DNA of 56,276 nt from Sphingomonas asaccharolytica NBRC 15499 (GTDB lineage: Bacteria > Pseudomonadota > Alphaproteobacteria > Sphingomonadales > Sphingomonadaceae), in contig NZ_BCYU01000024.1 in the NCBI RefSeq assembly GCF_001598355.1, positions 1 through 56,276 of the forward strand, written 5' to 3'. Below, piece by piece: positions 31,576-41,441 of this stretch. Within the stretch, counting starts at the first letter, position 1, and every line of letters begins with the position of its first letter. The notes under the pieces are model-generated. The model ran no database searches. It was not told the DNA's origin and worked only from the letters and a program-made list of their open reading frames with translations. Both the position numbers and the translations under genes were made by a program.

Positions 31576-33843
31576 CTAGCTCGACTTGAGCAGATGCCTG
31601 ACCCGATGCATTAGCCCCTTCTCCTGCTGACCGTAGCCGTAATAATTGTAGCCATAGTTATATCCGACGCGCCGCGCGTCGAACTTGGTCAGCACAGCCC
31701 CCAGGATATGCGCGTGAACGTCCGACAAGCGCCTGAGCGCGATCCGAGCAGCTTTGGCGCGGGTTTCCTTCGCGGCGATGACGAACACGGTCGACTGAAC
31801 GTAGCTCGAGATCAGTGGCGCGTCGGCCAAGCCCATGACCGGCGGGCTATCGATCACGATGTTGTCGAAGCGCTGCAGCAGCTCACTCACTAATTCGAGG
31901 AGGCGCGTTGTCGCCAGCAGTTCCGACGGGTTGGGCGGCAATGGGCCCGCTGTCATCAGCGAGAGATTTGGGCGATCAGTCGACTGGAGAAGCTCATCCA
32001 AATTGTTATGGCCAGCCAACGCGTTGCTCAATCCCTGCACGTTTGCAGTCGCGAATATCTTATGCTGCGACGGTCGGCGCATATCTGCATCGATCAGCAG
32101 AGTCCGACGACCGAGATTCGCGAAATTGGATGCGATCGCCAGCGCAGTGGTGGACTTCCCTTCGGATGCACGGGCGCTAGTGACCAGCAGGGCACGCGGC
32201 GCGCCTTCTGGCGTCGAGAAGCGCAGCGCAGTCTGGATCGAAAGGTAGGCCTCCGCGACATCCGACTTTCGATCTTGCAGGGCCGTGAGCACGGGCACGC
32301 CATCAACAGAGATTGGCACGCTGCCGAGTAGAGGCACACCGAGTTTCAGTTCCAGGTCGTGCGGCGCGATTATTGACTCATCGAGCTGTTCTAGGAGGAA
32401 AGCCAAGCCGCCGCCGACGAGCAAGCCGAACAATAATCCGAGCAGCAAGTTTGACGTGGTTTTCGGGGTGAACGGCGCCGTCGGAACAAGTGCGCGATCG
32501 ACAATTGAAACGTTGTTGGTGCCGACGCCACCCGCCACCCCAATCTCTTTATAGCGCTGGAGAAGACCATCATAGAGAGTACGATTGGTGTCGGCGTCAC
32601 GTTGGAAGATGTTGTACTGGATACTGCGGCGGCGCAGGTCCAGCACGTCCCCTTTCAGCCCGCTGAGTTTCGATGTGAGTTCATTTTCTCGACCGAGCGC
32701 AATCTGATATTCGTTACGTAGCCTGTCGACCACCGCCGCCGACTCGCGGTTCAATTGCTTGTCGATTTCGGCAATCTGCTGGTGGAGTGCGACCATCGAC
32801 GGGAAGTCAGGCTTATACAGAGGGACTAATTTTTGATACTCCGCCTGGAGCTGGGCGCGCGAACTGCGCAGCGCCGTGATCGTGGCGTCAGTCGCGCCTT
32901 CGGCGGTGTCGATGCCGCCCGAAGCGCGCGCGCGACTATACCGCGCTTCCGCGGCAATTCGATCGTTTCGTGCTTGAGCGAGCGCTATATTTGTCGTCGA
33001 AAGATCGCTGGCAACGATCGACTGTCCCGGCGCCGTGCGCGTCGAATCGGTCCCACTCGCGGACGATGGCGCGTCGAGATTGATGATCTGCTCGCGGCCC
33101 GCATAGTCGACCAGCGATCGTTCGGATTCTTCGAGCTTCTGCCGTAATTGGGCGAGTCGAGTCTCGAGAAACTTGCGCGCATACGCTGACGAATCGTACC
33201 GCCGCTGAAGGTTGGATGCTATATAAGCGTCGGCGACCGCGTTCACAACTCGAGCGGACAGGTTGCGGTCAGGACTATCGAAGCTGATGTTGACAAGGCT
33301 CGATTGGCGGACCGGACTAACGCTGAGATGAGCGATTACAATACTGGCTGCGCGCAGGTTGCGTTGAGCGCGCGAACCGGTCGGCTCTGGCAACTTGCGC
33401 TTTAGGCCGAGCGTACTGTTTGCATAGCCGTAGAGCAGCGTCGCATTATCGGTGAGGTTGAGTTCGCGTACCACCATGTCCGCCAATTGGCGGCTTTTTA
33501 ACAGGCCGTACTGGGTCTGATAAAATTCTTGGTTCTGGGCTTGCGCCGGCGGGTCAACATCGTTGCCATTGTTCACCACCTTGGCGGCCTGACGATCGAT
33601 CTCAAGTTGCGCTGTCGCGCGGTATAATCGGGTCGTCGACATCGTTACGACAAAAGCCGCGGCCAGCCCCAGCAGAATCGCTGTTAGCACCACCAGCCGG
33701 CGGCGGAGTAGCATCTGCATATAGTGCGTGAGTGCACTTTCCGCCGTCTGCTCCTCGAGAAACGCGGTGAGCTTACGCTCCGCGGGCAGCGCGCCGCTTG
33801 TGCCGTCTCGTGCCGGCATTAGCGATTGGGGAAGATCGTTCAT
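31576..33843 (-). CDS. Wzc/GumC-type tyrosine autokinase and chain-length regulator
   Basis: This is a 755-residue inner-membrane protein. A Wzz domain (about 40-140) is followed by a long coiled-coil region (about 190-430), a second transmembrane helix (about 465-485) and a cytoplasmic BY-kinase domain with Walker A ARASEGKST (about 560), RTLLIDADMRRPSQ (A' motif) and NIVIDSPPVMGLADA (B). The C-terminal tyrosine cluster (YNYGYNYYGYG) is the autophosphorylation tail. It works with the Wza-like protein to control polymer length and export. The gene is 27 bp after the wza-like gene on the same strand. Confidence 0.94.
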   Translation of the reverse strand: MNDLPQSLMPARDGTSGALPAERKLTAFLEEQTAESALTHYMQMLLRRRLVVLTAILLGLAAAFVVTMSTTRLYRATAQLEIDRQAAKVVNNGNDVDPPAQAQNQEFYQTQYGLLKSRQLADMVVRELNLTDNATLLYGYANSTLGLKRKLPEPTGSRAQRNLRAASIVIAHLSVSPVRQSSLVNISFDSPDRNLSARVVNAVADAYIASNLQRRYDSSAYARKFLETRLAQLRQKLEESERSLVDYAGREQIINLDAPSSASGTDSTRTAPGQSIVASDLSTTNIALAQARNDRIAAEARYSRARASGGIDTAEGATDATITALRSSRAQLQAEYQKLVPLYKPDFPSMVALHQQIAEIDKQLNRESAAVVDRLRNEYQIALGRENELTSKLSGLKGDVLDLRRRSIQYNIFQRDADTNRTLYDGLLQRYKEIGVAGGVGTNNVSIVDRALVPTAPFTPKTTSNLLLGLLFGLLVGGGLAFLLEQLDESIIAPHDLELKLGVPLLGSVPISVDGVPVLTALQDRKSDVAEAYLSIQTALRFSTPEGAPRALLVTSARASEGKSTTALAIASNFANLGRRTLLIDADMRRPSQHKIFATANVQGLSNALAGHNNLDELLQSTDRPNLSLMTAGPLPPNPSELLATTRLLELVSELLQRFDNIVIDSPPVMGLADAPLISSYVQSTVFVIAAKETRAKAARIALRRLSDVHAHILGAVLTKFDARRVGYNYGYNYYGYGQQEKGLMHRVRHLLKSS

Positions 33844-33870
33844 GAGGTATCCTAGAGGCCGCCGGCCACG

Positions 33871-34617
33871 TCAACGCAGCAGATTGAAGACGCCGATGAT
33901 CGGCAGGGCCGAGATCGCATCCTTGAAGAAGCGGCGACTCTTGCTGTCTGCCACGACGATCACGTCATTTCCATAGACTTGGGGGTTGTCGGCTTGTCCG
34001 ACGCGAATCGCCTTGACGTTAAATCGCGCTACCATTCGCTTTCCTTCGACCGTGCGAAAGATCAACACTTCATTAAGTAAGGCAAACTCACTTTCGCCAC
34101 CCGCCATCGCAATGCTATCGAGTAACGTGGTGCGGCCCGGAATCGGAAAAATTCCGGGGCGGGTGACGCTGCCGTCAATGGTGATGTGCTTGCTGTTCGC
34201 CTCGACCAGCGTGACGGTAATTTGCGGGTTATTGAGATATTTGACTGACAGCAGCTGCGCGAGCTTGTCTGAAAACTGCTGGGTGGTAAGCCCGGCCGCT
34301 GGCACATTACCGAGTAGGGGCATGTTGAAATTGCCATTGGCGTCAACTTCGCCGGTTCGGTCGAGATCCGACGTGCCAAACACCGAAACTCCCAGCTTGT
34401 CGCGCGGTCCAATTGTATATTTGTCCTCGGCCGCCATCACATCCGCCATTTGGGGCGGCGGCAATATGGCGATGGGGGCGGCTGCGGTGGCAGCCGCCGG
34501 ATCATATTTCGTTGTGCTTGCGCAAGCTGACAGAAGCAATGCGGCGCAAGTTATGGATAGGCGTAGGATGATATCCTCCAACGAGCAAACTGCACAGAGA
34601 CGTGCTTCTATTGTCAT
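33871..34617 (-). CDS. Polysaccharide export lipoprotein, Wza-like
   Basis: This is a 248-residue outer-membrane or periplasmic export protein. It overlaps the O-ligase gene stop by ATGA (34617-34614). The lipobox is LLLSAC (about 28-33), then the poly-export domain (YTIGPRDKLGVSVFGTSDLD) and a SLBB-like part (GSVTRPGIFPIPGRTTLLDS). It is shorter than E. coli Wza, which is typical of the GumB/SpsD-type. It forms an operon with the chain-length regulator that follows. ATG 34617 is taken because of the overlap; a TTG 36 bases later would still keep the lipobox. Confidence 0.92.
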   Translation of the reverse strand: MTIEARLCAVCSLEDIILRLSITCAALLLSACASTTKYDPAAATAAAPIAILPPPQMADVMAAEDKYTIGPRDKLGVSVFGTSDLDRTGEVDANGNFNMPLLGNVPAAGLTTQQFSDKLAQLLSVKYLNNPQITVTLVEANSKHITIDGSVTRPGIFPIPGRTTLLDSIAMAGGESEFALLNEVLIFRTVEGKRMVARFNVKAIRVGQADNPQVYGNDVIVVADSKSRRFFKDAISALPIIGVFNLLR

Positions 34618-36080
34618 GGATGCCGAAAGGAAAGCCGCTTCACCAGCGCGGCGGCAGATTGCGTGTCATCGCGCTCCGTCCCGTCGCCTTCTGCGGCATC
34701 CTCGGCGTTCGGGTCGCGCGTCGAAATTCCACGGTCTGGCGATCCGCGCGTCATTAGCGCGAAGCAAAAGGCGAACAACGTCGACAGCGCTGCTGTCCGC
34801 AAGGGGTAGTCAACTGCTGAATGGATCAACAGTAACAGCGTGATTAGCGAGGCGGCGCGAGGCGCACGCGCGCCAAACGTCGCGCGCCGGCCGAGCGGTT
34901 CCCACGATCGGACAAAGGAGATCACCCAGCACGCAAAGAAACCAACTAGCAAGACGAGGCCGAAGGCGCCCGTCTCAATGAGGATCTGAGCATAATCGTT
35001 GTGTGCGTTGTTGAGGTAAGTGAAGTTGAGCACTGCCGGTGTTTCGTAGGACCGGAAAACCGGATCGAAACTGCCCAAACCAGACCCGAACGGGAAATAA
35101 TCTATGATCATCCGCCAGAAGAACGGGATGTTCTGCAGTCGTACGTCGGGCAGGTCTCCGGGAGTAGCGAACAGTGCCTCGCTCGCCAAATACAACACCA
35201 CAGTTGCTGCTACGAGGCCGCCAAGCGCGCCGGTCATGACCCACCGTTTCGTGAGCGGGAAACGACCGAACCATCCGATGGAGAAGCCACCTAAGACTGC
35301 TAATGCCGAAAGCGAAATCCCGGCGCGCGATCTGGTGGCAACGATCGATACAATCAGAAAGGCGACGACTCCGATCGCCGCTATCGCAGTCGCGGTCGCA
35401 TATCGCGGCCGTTGGGCGACGATTTCCGCCCTCAGGAACAGCGTAATCACTATTGCCGAACAGAGGAACAGCGATTGATGGTTGGCATTTGAAAAGAACC
35501 CGACTGCGGAATCCCTGTTGGTGATCGTATAAAAATACAGACTGCTGTTCGATCCATCTGCAACCTGGGCGAGGCCAATCGCGGCGCTGACGAGGGCGAG
35601 TCCGAACACCGCGGCTAAAACAATGCCGGCACTTCGGCTGCTCGCACGCAATCCAAGCATTCCGCCAGCGATGCCGGGGAGCAACGCAGCAAGGGAATTC
35701 ACGGTCCGGTCCGGCGTGATGCTAATAGGTCGCCACGGGGTTTCTCCCAGGTAGCGGTAAACGGGCACCAGACTCCCGTGCCCTGGCAGCCGCGTCCAGA
35801 TCGACCATGGCAGCGGGATCAACTGCAGAAGTGGTACTGCAAGCATCCCTGTGACCAGTAGGCCCGACCCCCAGCGAATTCGCCAGTCCCTTGGCGGCAC
35901 GCGCCAGACCAGCCACACGATGATCGTCATCGCGACGACACGCACCGTGAGCGGCGCTAGCAGATCGAGGCGCGACGCGCCGCCGAAGAAAACAGCGTCC
36001 GCCATCAGCACCAGCGCAAGGCGCAGATGCCCCGACCTGTCCTCCCTACTTACCCAATCAGTCACATCGCCAGCTCGCAC
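34614..36080 (-). CDS. O-antigen ligase/polymerase-like membrane protein
   Basis: This is a 488-residue protein with about 12 transmembrane helices and the Wzy_C/O-antigen ligase pattern: the large loop ends with NNAHNDYAQILIETGAFGLV. It is probably the polymerase of this locus or a ligase for the finished chain. GTG or ATG 36080 is the first start of the frame; nothing decides between starts close to it. It is the first gene of the operon that continues with the Wza and Wzc-type genes. A second candidate polymerase is at 53.5-55.0 kb. Confidence 0.88.
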   Translation of the reverse strand: MRAGDVTDWVSREDRSGHLRLALVLMADAVFFGGASRLDLLAPLTVRVVAMTIIVWLVWRVPPRDWRIRWGSGLLVTGMLAVPLLQLIPLPWSIWTRLPGHGSLVPVYRYLGETPWRPISITPDRTVNSLAALLPGIAGGMLGLRASSRSAGIVLAAVFGLALVSAAIGLAQVADGSNSSLYFYTITNRDSAVGFFSNANHQSLFLCSAIVITLFLRAEIVAQRPRYATATAIAAIGVVAFLIVSIVATRSRAGISLSALAVLGGFSIGWFGRFPLTKRWVMTGALGGLVAATVVLYLASEALFATPGDLPDVRLQNIPFFWRMIIDYFPFGSGLGSFDPVFRSYETPAVLNFTYLNNAHNDYAQILIETGAFGLVLLVGFFACWVISFVRSWEPLGRRATFGARAPRAASLITLLLLIHSAVDYPLRTAALSTLFAFCFALMTRGSPDRGISTRDPNAEDAAEGDGTERDDTQSAAALVKRLSFRHP

Positions 36081-36155
36081 CCGCAGGCTTGCTGTGGCCC
36101 AGACATGGCGGCAAATACACTTGCTTTAGGACCGGTTCGGGGTACGGCGTGGGGC

Positions 36156-37001
36156 ATGATCATCGTCGATATCTTGTCCAGGATTTTGGGTAGGCAGCGG
36201 ACGTGGCAACTTGGCCGACGATTGTATATGATCGGCCGCGGAGAAGTGGTCAACGACATCGCGAGCAATGGCGAGGCCGAGTTAATGCGGCGCGCGAGCA
36301 GAGCGTTTGCGGAGCGGGGAGCGGTCGGCACGTTCCGCGCTTTCGACGTCGGTGCCAATATGGGCAAGTGGACCGAATATATGCTGGCGGCTGCGCGCGA
36401 CGCGGGGGTGACGGCACGCGTCGATGCGTTCGAACCGATCGACGCGGCGCACGCTGCCTTAGCTGCTAGGTTTGCGGGAAACGCGGCCGTGGTGTTGCAC
36501 AAGACTGCGGTGTCTGATCACGTCGGCGAGGCCGAGATGTTCGTTGCTGGCGAAACTGCGGGAACCAACAGCCTGCTGCCGGTGGCTGCTGACGCTATTG
36601 GACGCCAAGTTGTACCGCTCACCGATATACCCACCGTGATGGACGAGCTCGCTGTGGCGACCATTAACCTTCTCAAAATAGACGCGGAGGGGCATGATTT
36701 CACCATCCTGCGCGGTATCCTGCCCAAGTTTCGCTCGGGTGCCGTCGAGGTCGTGCAGTTCGAATATAACTGGCGGTGGCTCGTCAATGGTGCCTCGCTG
36801 CGCTCGGTGTTCGACCTGATTAGTGCGCTTGATTATGAGGTTGGCCTCATGGAAGGCAGCGAAGTCCAACTGTTCGACTGGTCATTTGAAATCGATCGCT
36901 TCTTCGAGCGCAACTATGTGATCGTGCGCAGCGATATGGTCGCCGCGCTGGGTGCGCGCCGATTGAGATGGAACGAAAACAATCTGTTGGTCCCTGCGTG
37001 A
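36156..37001 (+). CDS. FkbM family methyltransferase
   Basis: This is a 281-residue methyltransferase, first gene of a plus-strand operon. ATG 36156 (MIIVDILSRILGRQRTWQLG) is chosen because family members begin near there; an ATG at 36105 is possible. Motifs are FDVGANMGKWTEYML, VDAFEPIDAAH and LLKIDAEGHDFTILRG, which are intact. The next gene starts 7 bp later. A role in methylating a sugar of the exopolysaccharide is inferred. It faces the divergent O-ligase operon. Confidence 0.87.
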   Translation: MIIVDILSRILGRQRTWQLGRRLYMIGRGEVVNDIASNGEAELMRRASRAFAERGAVGTFRAFDVGANMGKWTEYMLAAARDAGVTARVDAFEPIDAAHAALAARFAGNAAVVLHKTAVSDHVGEAEMFVAGETAGTNSLLPVAADAIGRQVVPLTDIPTVMDELAVATINLLKIDAEGHDFTILRGILPKFRSGAVEVVQFEYNWRWLVNGASLRSVFDLISALDYEVGLMEGSEVQLFDWSFEIDRFFERNYVIVRSDMVAALGARRLRWNENNLLVPA

Positions 37002-37008
37002 TTTTCTA

Positions 37009-38097
37009 ATGGTGAAAATTCTAGCACTTCTGACCGACTGCTTCGGCGGGAAAGGTGGCATTGCCGCGTATAATCGCGCGCTCCTCACGGCTCTTGTGGA
37101 GGACCCATGCGTATCGTCGGTGGTAGCTGTTCCGCGGCAGGGTGGCGATTTTACGGAATCGCTCCCGCCGCAGCTTTATCTCGACCGCAGCGGTTATGGT
37201 GGCCGAACGGCGTATCTGCGTACCGCGCTATGTCGCGCGGCGCGCGACGGCCCCGACCTCATCTTCTGCGGTCATGTAAATTTGACGCCGATTGCGTGGC
37301 TGGCGGCGAAGTTATCGGGAGCGCCGTGGATACTGCAGATCCACGGGATCGACGCTTGGCAGCCCTCCCGCCGGGCGATGGCGCGCTCGGCGACGCAGCG
37401 GGCCGATCACGTCATGTCGGTAAGTCAGCTAACCCTGGACCGGTTTTTGAGTTTCTCTCCGCGTCTGGCGGCACATGCCACTCAGATCCCGCTGCCCCTC
37501 GATCTTTCGGCGTTCGGCGATGGCCCTAAAGATACTAAGCTGCTTGCGCGCTACGGTCTGCAAGGACGGAAGGTGGTCATGACTTTCGGCCGCCTGTCCG
37601 CGCTCGAACAATATAAGGGCTTCGACGAAATTATCGATCTGATGCCCGAGCTCATTCGGGTCCGTCCTGATATCGCCTATCTTGTAGCCGGCGACGGAGA
37701 CGATCGCGCCCGGCTGGAGGCGAAGGCCGCCAAGCTAGGCGTGTCCGATAGAATCGCGTTCACTGGCTTCGTGCCAGAAGCCGAGAAGGTTGCAACTTAC
37801 CGTCTCGCGGATGCATATGTGATGCCTAGCACCGGGGAGGGGTTCGGATTTGTACTCCTCGAGGCGATGGCCTGCGGGATACCAGCCGTCGCAAGCACGC
37901 TAGATGGCGGGCGCGAGGCCGTACGCGACGGCCTACTCGGTAGGCTAGTCGATCCGCGCGACCGTACCGCGTTGATGGACGCAATTCTCGCCGCGCTGGA
38001 TCAGCCGCGCGGCGTGCCGCCCGGGCTCGACTATTTTGCGGTCGAGAAGTTTACCGAGCGTGTCCGGGCGGTAGCTAAATCGGTTGTCGGAAGATGA
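37009..38097 (+). CDS. Glycosyltransferase, GT4 type
   Basis: This is a 362-residue GT-B enzyme, cytoplasmic or peripheral, transferring a sugar from a nucleotide donor. N-terminal Rossmann half and C-terminal donor half are visible. The donor part has TFGRLSALEQYKGFDEIIDL and the E-x7-E motif in GEGFGFVLLEAMACG (about 276-290). Start ATG 37009 follows the FkbM gene by 7 bp. The stop overlaps the flippase start by 4 bp (ATGA), so the two are co-translated. Linkage and sugar are unknown. Confidence 0.92.
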   Translation: MVKILALLTDCFGGKGGIAAYNRALLTALVEDPCVSSVVAVPRQGGDFTESLPPQLYLDRSGYGGRTAYLRTALCRAARDGPDLIFCGHVNLTPIAWLAAKLSGAPWILQIHGIDAWQPSRRAMARSATQRADHVMSVSQLTLDRFLSFSPRLAAHATQIPLPLDLSAFGDGPKDTKLLARYGLQGRKVVMTFGRLSALEQYKGFDEIIDLMPELIRVRPDIAYLVAGDGDDRARLEAKAAKLGVSDRIAFTGFVPEAEKVATYRLADAYVMPSTGEGFGFVLLEAMACGIPAVASTLDGGREAVRDGLLGRLVDPRDRTALMDAILAALDQPRGVPPGLDYFAVEKFTERVRAVAKSVVGR

Positions 38098-39611
38098 CCA
38101 AGCGGCTTCGCGCGCCCGCCGGAGGGGCGCGCGTCGGACTCGACATAGCAACGCAATTCTTGTCGGTCGGAACCAGCTTTATCGACCGCTTGTTCCTCAC
38201 CGGGCTAGCGCTGCGTGTCCTTGGCGTGGCTGGGTTCGAATATTGGTCGGTTGCAATGTCGCTATCGGCGCTTCTGTCGGTGCTCGATTTCGGGTGCCTG
38301 ATGAATTTCTCCAACATGGTTGTACATGCAAAAGAACGCGGCGATCGTGCGCTATCGGCTCGCATTTATGGGCGTGCGAATACCATATTCCTAGTGATCG
38401 GTTGCGCCGCTGCGCTGGGCGGACTGACTATCGCGCTATCGCCCGCGCTGCAGAATTTTCTTGGCTTAAATGCCCGCCAGTTTGTCGGGCAGGCACCGAT
38501 CGTCCTGGGGCTATTCGCTGTAGCAACAGGATTTAAGCTGACTGTGTCCAACGCGATGGCCGCCTATCGAGCCAATTTGCAATTTGCGAGGGGAAGCACG
38601 ATCAGCGCGTTTGTCGATTTGTTGCGGATTCTGGGAACGATAGCCGGACTGCAGATCGGCGGCCTTGTTGGCGCCGCTGCCGGACATGCATTTGGCATCT
38701 GCATCGGACTGTTGCTGATGATGGTGGATATATCCCGGACGATGCCAGAGTATCGCTATCGTTTGCGTTCGCCCCGCTCCGAGGAAATGCGGGGCGTGTT
38801 TGGTACGTCACTAGCGTTCGCCGCGCCATTCATTCCCATCACGATCATGAACCAGGGGCCTGTCCTTCTGCTCAACGGTCACGCGGCTTTAGGAAGCAGC
38901 ACGGTAGCCATCTTCGTCCTACTACGGACCCTTAGCAGTGTCATTCGCACGATCATGCTCAAGGTGACGAACGTTCTTGGCATGGAGGCGGCCCGTCTCG
39001 CCGTTCGCGGCGAGGAAGGTGTGGCGCGCCGCTTGCTCGATTTAATGGGGTGGCAGATGACAGCTATCACATCCTACCTCGCCGGCGTCCTCCTCGCGGG
39101 CGGCAGTATTTTCGTCCAGTTTTGGACAGGAAAGTCGGGGTTGTTTGACCCACTCGTTCTGGCCATGATGCTTGCGCCGCTGGTGCTCACGCCGACCTAC
39201 CTAGTCGCGACCTCCTTCCTGCAATATCGTAACACGCCGCGGGTTTGGACAGTCGGAATGTTCGCACAGCTGCCAGCGGCCGCACTGGTCTATTTCGGAC
39301 TGGCAGGGCAGAGCGAATTGCTGCGGATCAGCGCCGCGGCGTTCTTGGGCGAGTTGGTCGGCCTAGCCATTCCGGTGACACTGGCGATCGGGGGGGGGGT
39401 ACACATTACCATCATCCGCGAGATCTCGCGCACGGTCGCCGCAGCCGTGCTCACAGCCGTGGCGTATATGACAATGCGCTGGCTGATCGAGCAACTTGGC
39501 ATGAGCCTGGGCGGATTAGCGGTCGGGTCTATGATCATGTTGCTGCCCTATGTGGCGATCGCCGCGCTGCCGCTCATTCCAATTCGGGCCTTACTAATGG
39601 AGCGGCGGTGA
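38094..39611 (+). CDS. Wzx-like polysaccharide flippase
   Basis: This is a 505-residue multi-span (about 12 to 14 helices) MATE/PST-family protein that moves lipid-linked repeat units across the inner membrane. ATG 38094 overlaps the glycosyltransferase stop. The N-terminus (RVGLDIATQFLSVGTSFIDR) and DFGCLMNFSNM are typical of Wzx. A run of ten G (39390-39399) lies in the coding sequence and encodes Gly433-Gly435 (I-G-G-G-V-H). Any slip of one base would frameshift the last 70 codons. The stop overlaps the next start by one base. Confidence 0.9.
   Translation: MTKRLRAPAGGARVGLDIATQFLSVGTSFIDRLFLTGLALRVLGVAGFEYWSVAMSLSALLSVLDFGCLMNFSNMVVHAKERGDRALSARIYGRANTIFLVIGCAAALGGLTIALSPALQNFLGLNARQFVGQAPIVLGLFAVATGFKLTVSNAMAAYRANLQFARGSTISAFVDLLRILGTIAGLQIGGLVGAAAGHAFGICIGLLLMMVDISRTMPEYRYRLRSPRSEEMRGVFGTSLAFAAPFIPITIMNQGPVLLLNGHAALGSSTVAIFVLLRTLSSVIRTIMLKVTNVLGMEAARLAVRGEEGVARRLLDLMGWQMTAITSYLAGVLLAGGSIFVQFWTGKSGLFDPLVLAMMLAPLVLTPTYLVATSFLQYRNTPRVWTVGMFAQLPAAALVYFGLAGQSELLRISAAAFLGELVGLAIPVTLAIGGGVHITIIREISRTVAAAVLTAVAYMTMRWLIEQLGMSLGGLAVGSMIMLLPYVAIAALPLIPIRALLMERR
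39390..39399 (+). repeat. G10 homopolymer tract in the flippase gene
   Basis: Ten consecutive G bases lie within the flippase coding sequence (codons 433 to the first base of 436). In the sequence as given, the frame is intact. It is the longest homopolymer seen in the window. Confidence 0.95.
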
Positions 39612-40402
39612 TGACATTGCCGAAGGTCTCGGTCCTCTTCCTGACCTTTAACAGGGCACACACGCTTGTCGCTACATTCGAATCATTCGTGGCGCGGATA
39701 GACTATCCCCGTGATCGGTTGGAATTCATCCTATGCGACGACGCTAGCCATGAATTTCATCAAGCGATTAATCGCGCGCTCGATTTCGATGTTAAAATCT
39801 GCGCCCGGCGCAATCAAGGATTGGGCGCCAATACTAACAAGGGCCTTCGTGCGGCGACTGGTGACTTCATCCTGCAGCTGCAGGATGACTGGCTTTTCGT
39901 TGGGGAGCCAGATTTCCTGAGCGTCACCATCCGCGCGCTGCAGGCCAATCCCGATATCGGCATGATCGCCTTTCGTGCGCGTCCCAATCTCGCGGTTGCC
40001 TCAACCCGGGATGTGGGCAGCAGGCAGTTCGACGTTCTGATCCCCGATTTCGACAACAACGGTGAGGTCGAGCATGTCGGGCGCGGCGTCTATACAGATA
40101 CACCGCACGTGAAGCGACGGAATTTCCACGATATCGTTGGTTATTATGTCGAGCAGATCCCGATGACCGAAATGGAGCTCGCAATGACTCGCGCGGTATC
40201 AACGCGACCCGACATGGTGGTCGCCGTAATGCGTGGGCCCGAGGTCTTTCGCCATATCGGCGACGCCTATTCATTTAACCCCGGCGCCAGACGCGCTCGG
40301 TTGATCCAGCGACTGGCGACGATCCCAGGCGGCAGCGCATTGTTTGCGCTGGCTCGTGCGGCCAAGCGAGCGGTCAGCCGCCGACCGGCGCGTGTACGAT
40401 GA
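39611..40402 (+). CDS. Glycosyltransferase, GT2 type
   Basis: This is a 263-residue GT-A enzyme: VSVLFLTFNRAHTLVATFES, CDDAS at the donor site, LQLQDDWLFV as the DxD-like region. The start ATG 39611 overlaps the flippase stop by one base (TGATG). It is the last gene of its operon and runs 29 bp past the stop of the convergent CgeB-like gene. A longer frame beginning at 39245 is within the flippase and is not a gene. Donor and acceptor are unknown. Confidence 0.9.
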   Translation: MTLPKVSVLFLTFNRAHTLVATFESFVARIDYPRDRLEFILCDDASHEFHQAINRALDFDVKICARRNQGLGANTNKGLRAATGDFILQLQDDWLFVGEPDFLSVTIRALQANPDIGMIAFRARPNLAVASTRDVGSRQFDVLIPDFDNNGEVEHVGRGVYTDTPHVKRRNFHDIVGYYVEQIPMTEMELAMTRAVSTRPDMVVAVMRGPEVFRHIGDAYSFNPGARRARLIQRLATIPGGSALFALARAAKRAVSRRPARVR

Positions 40403-41441
40403 AGTCGAGTAGTTCCACAGCTCGACGATCGGTGCCATACGCCGGTACTGTACGTGCGTACCCGCGATGAATGATCGCGCGTCGTTCCTCGTCGTTCCGC
40501 AGATAGTGATCGATCGCTTCGATGAGGTCCGTCGGAGTCGAAAACACCGCCATCTCGTGCGGAACATCGTAATAGGTACGTAACTCCGCGCTGTCGATGT
40601 GCAACGCGAAACCGCCGCACGCAGGAATTTCAAATGTCCGAGTGGAAACGTGGTCGATCCAACCCGTGCGGTGGTGCGGACCGTAATGCACACCGATGTT
40701 GATCCGACTTAGTTCGTAAACTTTGGCCAGATAGTCGCCGAGCATCGGCCTTCCCATCACGTACCGCTCGAGCGGAGTCCCAGCGGCGAGCTTGCGCCAG
40801 CCGTGACCGAAGACCGCGAAGCGGCGGTCCGGAAACGCCTCGGCAATCGCAGCAAGCCACTCCACCTTATAGTGAGAGGCTGTGCCGACATAGCTGATGT
40901 CCCACTCATACCTCTCGACGCCCCCCACCGGATAGAGCGGCCGATGAACCTCGGATGCGTAACCATGCGGGATATGCGTGAATCGTCCTTCACCGAATCG
41001 TTCACGAAGGTGGTCGAGATGGAATATCTTGGTCGTTACGAACAGATCAAACGTGTCGATCAGTCTGGCCGATATTCGTGGATGGTCGTAGTGATAGTCC
41101 GGATAGAAGTTGACCGTCCGCACGCCTGTTTGTTGAAGCCTGATCAAGGTGCGTGGCTTGATGTCGTTGCCCTTACATGCCAGCAAGATCTGCGCCTCGG
41201 TTTGGCGTGCCTGACGAAGGATTTCGGCGTTATATTCAAGCCGTGCCATGGGCTCAATAAACCGCGACAGCGGACCGGCTGCCGCGAAGTAGGTGCCGAT
41301 GTCGATCTCGGTCACACAAGTTCCCGCCCGGCGCAAACCGTTGGCGAGCGCGTAGGCGGTCGACCCGCGCCAGAACTCGCCTGGCATGAGGATACTCCGG
41401 TCGCTTCCCTCGAACAGCGCGGCAATCGAATTGTTGGTCAA
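40374..41441 (-). CDS. CgeB-like glycosyltransferase, copy 1
   Basis: This is a 355-residue GT-B-type protein of the CgeB/Glyco_trans_1 group. TTG 41441 is chosen because it overlaps the upstream stop as TTGA; the extension to 41489 lies in that gene. It has YPDYHYDHPRISARL, the central SYVGTASHYK and the C-terminal signature TFEIPACGGFALHID followed by VFSTP. It is the last gene of the long minus-strand operon and is a clear paralogue of its upstream neighbour. Sugar specificity is unknown. Confidence 0.87.
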   Translation of the reverse strand: MTNNSIAALFEGSDRSILMPGEFWRGSTAYALANGLRRAGTCVTEIDIGTYFAAAGPLSRFIEPMARLEYNAEILRQARQTEAQILLACKGNDIKPRTLIRLQQTGVRTVNFYPDYHYDHPRISARLIDTFDLFVTTKIFHLDHLRERFGEGRFTHIPHGYASEVHRPLYPVGGVERYEWDISYVGTASHYKVEWLAAIAEAFPDRRFAVFGHGWRKLAAGTPLERYVMGRPMLGDYLAKVYELSRINIGVHYGPHHRTGWIDHVSTRTFEIPACGGFALHIDSAELRTYYDVPHEMAVFSTPTDLIEAIDHYLRNDEERRAIIHRGYARTVPAYGTDRRAVELLDFIVHAPVGG

